From assembly GCA_963682175.1 (NCBI GenBank), contig OY821770.1, forward strand, positions 18,320,501 through 18,384,500: a stretch of 64,000 bases of DNA, written 5' to 3'. The notes under the pieces are model-generated. The model did not search any database, was not told the DNA's origin, and was given only the letters and a program-made list of their open reading frames with translations. This document shows, piece by piece, positions 61,320 to 64,000 of this stretch; position 1 is the first letter of the stretch, and every line of letters begins with the position of its first letter. The stretch comes from Triglochin maritima (Eukaryota; Streptophyta; Magnoliopsida; Alismatales; Juncaginaceae). The translations under genes and the position numbers were made by a program.

Positions 61320-62280
61320 AATTAGAGGCCATCAATCCTACACAAAGTTCAGCCTCAAACGTAGATCGAGACAGTATGGTTTGCTTTGTAGACCTCCAGG
61401 AAACTGCACCTCCACCCAAAGTAAAAACATACCCTGTAACATTGTAACTCACAGAGTTTTTTTGCATTATTGTACCCTTCGGGTACAGATAGGAATTTCC
61501 CATAATGCAGTCCAAGAGTAGAAGTACCCTTCAAGCAGCTTAGTACTCTATCCAAAGCCTCCCAATGAGTATGATCAAGACAACTTGTGAATCTTCTGAG
61601 CTTGCACACCGAGAATGAAATATCTAGTCGTGTAACTGTAAAACTGGAAGACCACTCTTATTCTTGTATAAATGTTTGGAAGAATCATATGGGGTTTTCA
61701 CAAATCTACAATTTGTATAGCCAAATCTCTCAAGAACCTTGTCAACATAGTGAGTTTGAGATAAGGAAATACCATCAACTGACCTAATCAGTTTGAGACC
61801 TAAGATTACATTTGCACTATATCCTTCATTTCAAACTTAGTACATAAGAAGGACTTTGTTTCATGTATTATGTCAAGATTTGAGCCAAACAATAATATGT
61901 CATCGACATATAAACTCAATGCAGTACATGCATCAAGTTGAACTTTGCAGTAGACACACTTGTCAGAATCAATAGCCTAGAATCCAAATGATAATATAAT
62001 TTTGTCAAATTTCTCATGCCAGACTTTTGGGGCTTGTTAAGTCCATAAAGTGACTTAACAAGTTTACAAATTCTGTCACTTCCAGAAGCTACAAACCTTC
62101 ATGCTGGTTCATATACATTTCTTCTTCAAGATCACCATGAAGAAAATAGTTTTTACGTCCATTTAATGAATTGTAAAATCATATATGGATTCCAATGCTA
62201 AGAGCACTCAGGTAGTAGTCATACAAGACACTAGAGAATATGTATCGAAATAGTCTATTCCTTCCTTTTGTTTAAACCAT
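61320..62280 (-). pseudogene. Copia polymerase fragment (RT and RNase H)
   Basis: Minus-strand frames give reverse-transcriptase pieces near 62140-61860 (GDLEEEMYM, a YGL-K-like block, and a YVDD-like region now read as MSMTYY) and RNase H near 61600-61340 ([49 protein letters not shown]). These motifs are diagnostic of Ty1/Copia. Frameshifts and stops are frequent. Its orientation opposes LTR B2, so it is from another element. No LTR of its own was found. Confidence 0.85.
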
Positions 62281-63600
62281 ATTAAACCCCCAATCTCGTC
62301 CCATCTCTCCCAACCCTACCCTACAACAAAAATCCTTCATTCCCAATCTCTCAACGCCAACCACCTCCCCGAACCCGTCCGCCTTCCCGAACCCGACCGT
62401 CCTCCTCTTGATCTCTCAATCCCTAACCCCAACCCGATCTCTCAATCCCCAACCCAACCGTCCTCTTCCCGAACCCCACATCCACCTCTATCAGCCGCAT
62501 CCGACCTTCCACCGTCCACCCCCAACCGCAACTACATTTCTTCAACCCACTAGTTTGCTCCGGCCGCCTCCCGCTCCATGGCAGCCACCCTAGCATGAAG
62601 TTTGTCGTCGTCTTCCTACTGGATATAATGCATACAAGAAGTGGACTTGTTGGCAGGCTTCTGAAGTAGGCATTTCGAAATACTCCCTCTTGTGGTTTTA
62701 GGATCCGATTTTCGGAAAGTTTGGTTTTGGATGTTAGATTTGGTTGTTGTGGATATTGGAGATAGGGATTGTTTAACCTACATTATTGAAATATATGTTC
62801 AATATGGTTTTGGGATTTTGTGTTGGGGTTCGGAAATTAGCTTTCCCCTCTTTCCATATTTGTTGGACTACACGTTTTTATGTGTTTTGTGTATTAAGAT
62901 TGATGTAAAGTATTGGGATTTGGTTGGCTGAATTTCTGTAAAGAAGTTATGGTTGTTGGAACTTCTGTTGCTTTTGGTTGGAAAATCTGGTTCATCCCAT
63001 GTCACCTATAAAAGGAGTACAATTAGCACTAATGTTCCATTTCTAATTTGTAATCATAAATCAAGAGGAAATAATGAATGGAAACCATGAATTAGTCTCC
63101 ATGGAATTTTTATGCATGAAATACAAGGAAATTAGTAGGATAAATAAATTAACTAACACAAGAAAATTTTGTGGTCATAATATATTGTTGTTAACTACTA
63201 AAAACAAGAATTCCTAAAACTATTTGTTTATGTTGTACAATTAGTTTATGCAATGTGGATGATCGAACTAATCCACAAGAACATAAATAATCAGATCATG
63301 ATGGAAAAACTAGAATAATAATTATTACCTCAAGAAGCCTCCATAGTATGAATATGGAGATAATATGAATCCTTGTTCTTGCATGTTCGTTTAACTAATC
63401 TTCATAGCAAGTATCTATCTTCAGTATGCATGACAACAATTTACTTGATCTCTTGCACTTGAACATGTATATTCTTCTGCTAATGCTTGAGAATGTAGAA
63501 CTTTTTTATAAATAACTTTGTTTTGGAAACCCTTTATTCATCTTACCATGAATGTTTGAGTGACTAACATGAACCTTAAATTGCACATTGTATGAAATTG
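62281..63600. other. Unassigned right-hand stretch, C-rich then AT-rich
   Basis: 62290-62590 is C-rich with loosely repeated GATCTCTCAATCCCNAACCC and CCGTCCTC words and a 61-codon frame (62408-62593) without homology I recognise. The remainder is AT-rich and non-coding by eye. Confidence 0.45.
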
Positions 63601-63747
63601 GGTATTTAGAAAGGGACCTAGGCATGTTGTGGGTTTGAAAGAGGCAGAGGGAATGATCATTATTGAAGAAGTAAATTTTAGTGATCTTCAGAGTTGGGCG
63701 AGAAGTTTGTTGAGGTTGGTGTCAACAAAGTATTGAGAATTCAATAA

Positions 63748-64000
63748 ATGGTTCCTCGACCGAAGATGAAAGAGTATCGAACCATCTTTTCAGATATAGA
63801 TTTAGAGGAATCACTACTGTCCGATAATTGGAAGATGGAGTTGCACATCTTTGGAAGTGCAGAAAATGATACGAATAGGGAGGAAGAATGTGGGGTTGAA
63901 GGACTACACTGTGTGGACTCATGTTTTGGTAGCAGAACTGTGGATCAGCCGGAATGTCCAATTGTTCCGGTAACAGAAGGACAAGTTCAGGACACCCAAA
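63748..64000 (+). CDS. Open frame running off the window, function unknown
   Basis: An uninterrupted plus-strand frame of 84 codons starts at ATG 63748 and is still open at the window end. The product is acidic (DIDLEESLLSDNWKMEL, ENDTNREEECGVEG). Just upstream another frame (about 63617-63736; VVGLKEAEGMIIIEEVNFSD, LQSWARSLLRLVSTKY) reads like protein too, but in a different frame. This may be one gene with a frameshift, two exons, or retroelement debris. I recognise no family. Confidence 0.35.
   Translation, partial: MVPRPKMKEYRTIFSDIDLEESLLSDNWKMELHIFGSAENDTNREEECGVEGLHCVDSCFGSRTVDQPECPIVPVTEGQVQDTQ

Larger units (their letters stand above)
52400..61335 (+). repeat. Copia LTR B2, split by element D
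   Basis: It matches B1 from TATTGGCCTTTAAG (52400; B1 has TGTTGGCC) to GTGGTTTGC (53775), and again after element D from TGTCTCTACTTGTTTTT (about 61241) to about 61335, where homology fades. Without element D it is about 1.47 kb. No purine tract precedes it, so it is a solo or truncated LTR. Palindromes occur at 52777, 53005 and 53117. Its distal end is approximate. Confidence 0.72.

Overview
This window looks like nuclear DNA of a flowering plant, probably a dicot. It is AT-rich, genes are split by GT-AG introns, the only intact genes belong to plant families, and most of the rest is layered plant transposons. I cannot name the species. No tRNA, rRNA, CRISPR array or prokaryotic feature was seen.

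Only two genes look intact. The first is a plus-strand ubiquilin/DSK2-type proteasome shuttle factor (14742-19993, eight coding exons, 549 codons). The second is a minus-strand receptor-like cytoplasmic kinase of the RLCK-VII (PBL/PIX) type (36496 down to 33568, six coding exons, 408 codons). A fragment that might belong to another gene runs off the right edge (63748-64000).

Layout. 1-9705: a decayed minus-strand Ty3/Gypsy (Athila/Tat-like) element, 'F'. It is interrupted by a family-D LTR (1-373), a solo LTR of family A (847-3027) and an internally deleted family-D element inside its own 5' LTR (5291-8560). 10627-14460: two Copia 3' ends meeting tail to tail just upstream of the ubiquilin gene. 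20603-20859: a hAT-type MITE. 23337-33306: a degenerate Copia-like element, 'H', carrying two solo LTRs (A2, G1). 37671-39735: an LTR fragment (G3) and a solo LTR (E1). 40348-51532: a ZMYM1/TTF-type hAT pseudogene split by a CACTA element (40737-48069) and a solo LTR (E2). The CACTA element holds solo LTR A3, which holds solo LTR G2. 52400-61335: Copia-type LTR B2 split by a young non-autonomous Gypsy element 'D' (53776-61240) that has LTRs, PBS, PPT and gag-protease but no polymerase. 61320-62280: a Copia polymerase fragment.

Most insertion boundaries were placed by reading target-site duplications directly: AAGAG, TAAAG, GTAAC, TATAC, ATT, TATAT, GATAA and CTAGT.

The most unusual signals are these. 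(1) The LTRs carry short GC-rich palindromes in pairs set at whole-helical-turn spacing. CGGTCGACCG pairs, mostly 22 bp apart, occur in LTR families A, B, C and G. GCGGC-N6-GCCGC-type pairs exactly 32 bp apart occur in family D. A 20-bp palindrome occurs in family E, twice at 21 bp in one copy. (2) The same in-frame TGA follows the gag zinc knuckle in both Gypsy elements whose gag is visible. (3) The hAT-CACTA-LTR-LTR stack is four deep. (4) One LTR copy carries an 11-unit array that its sister copy lacks.
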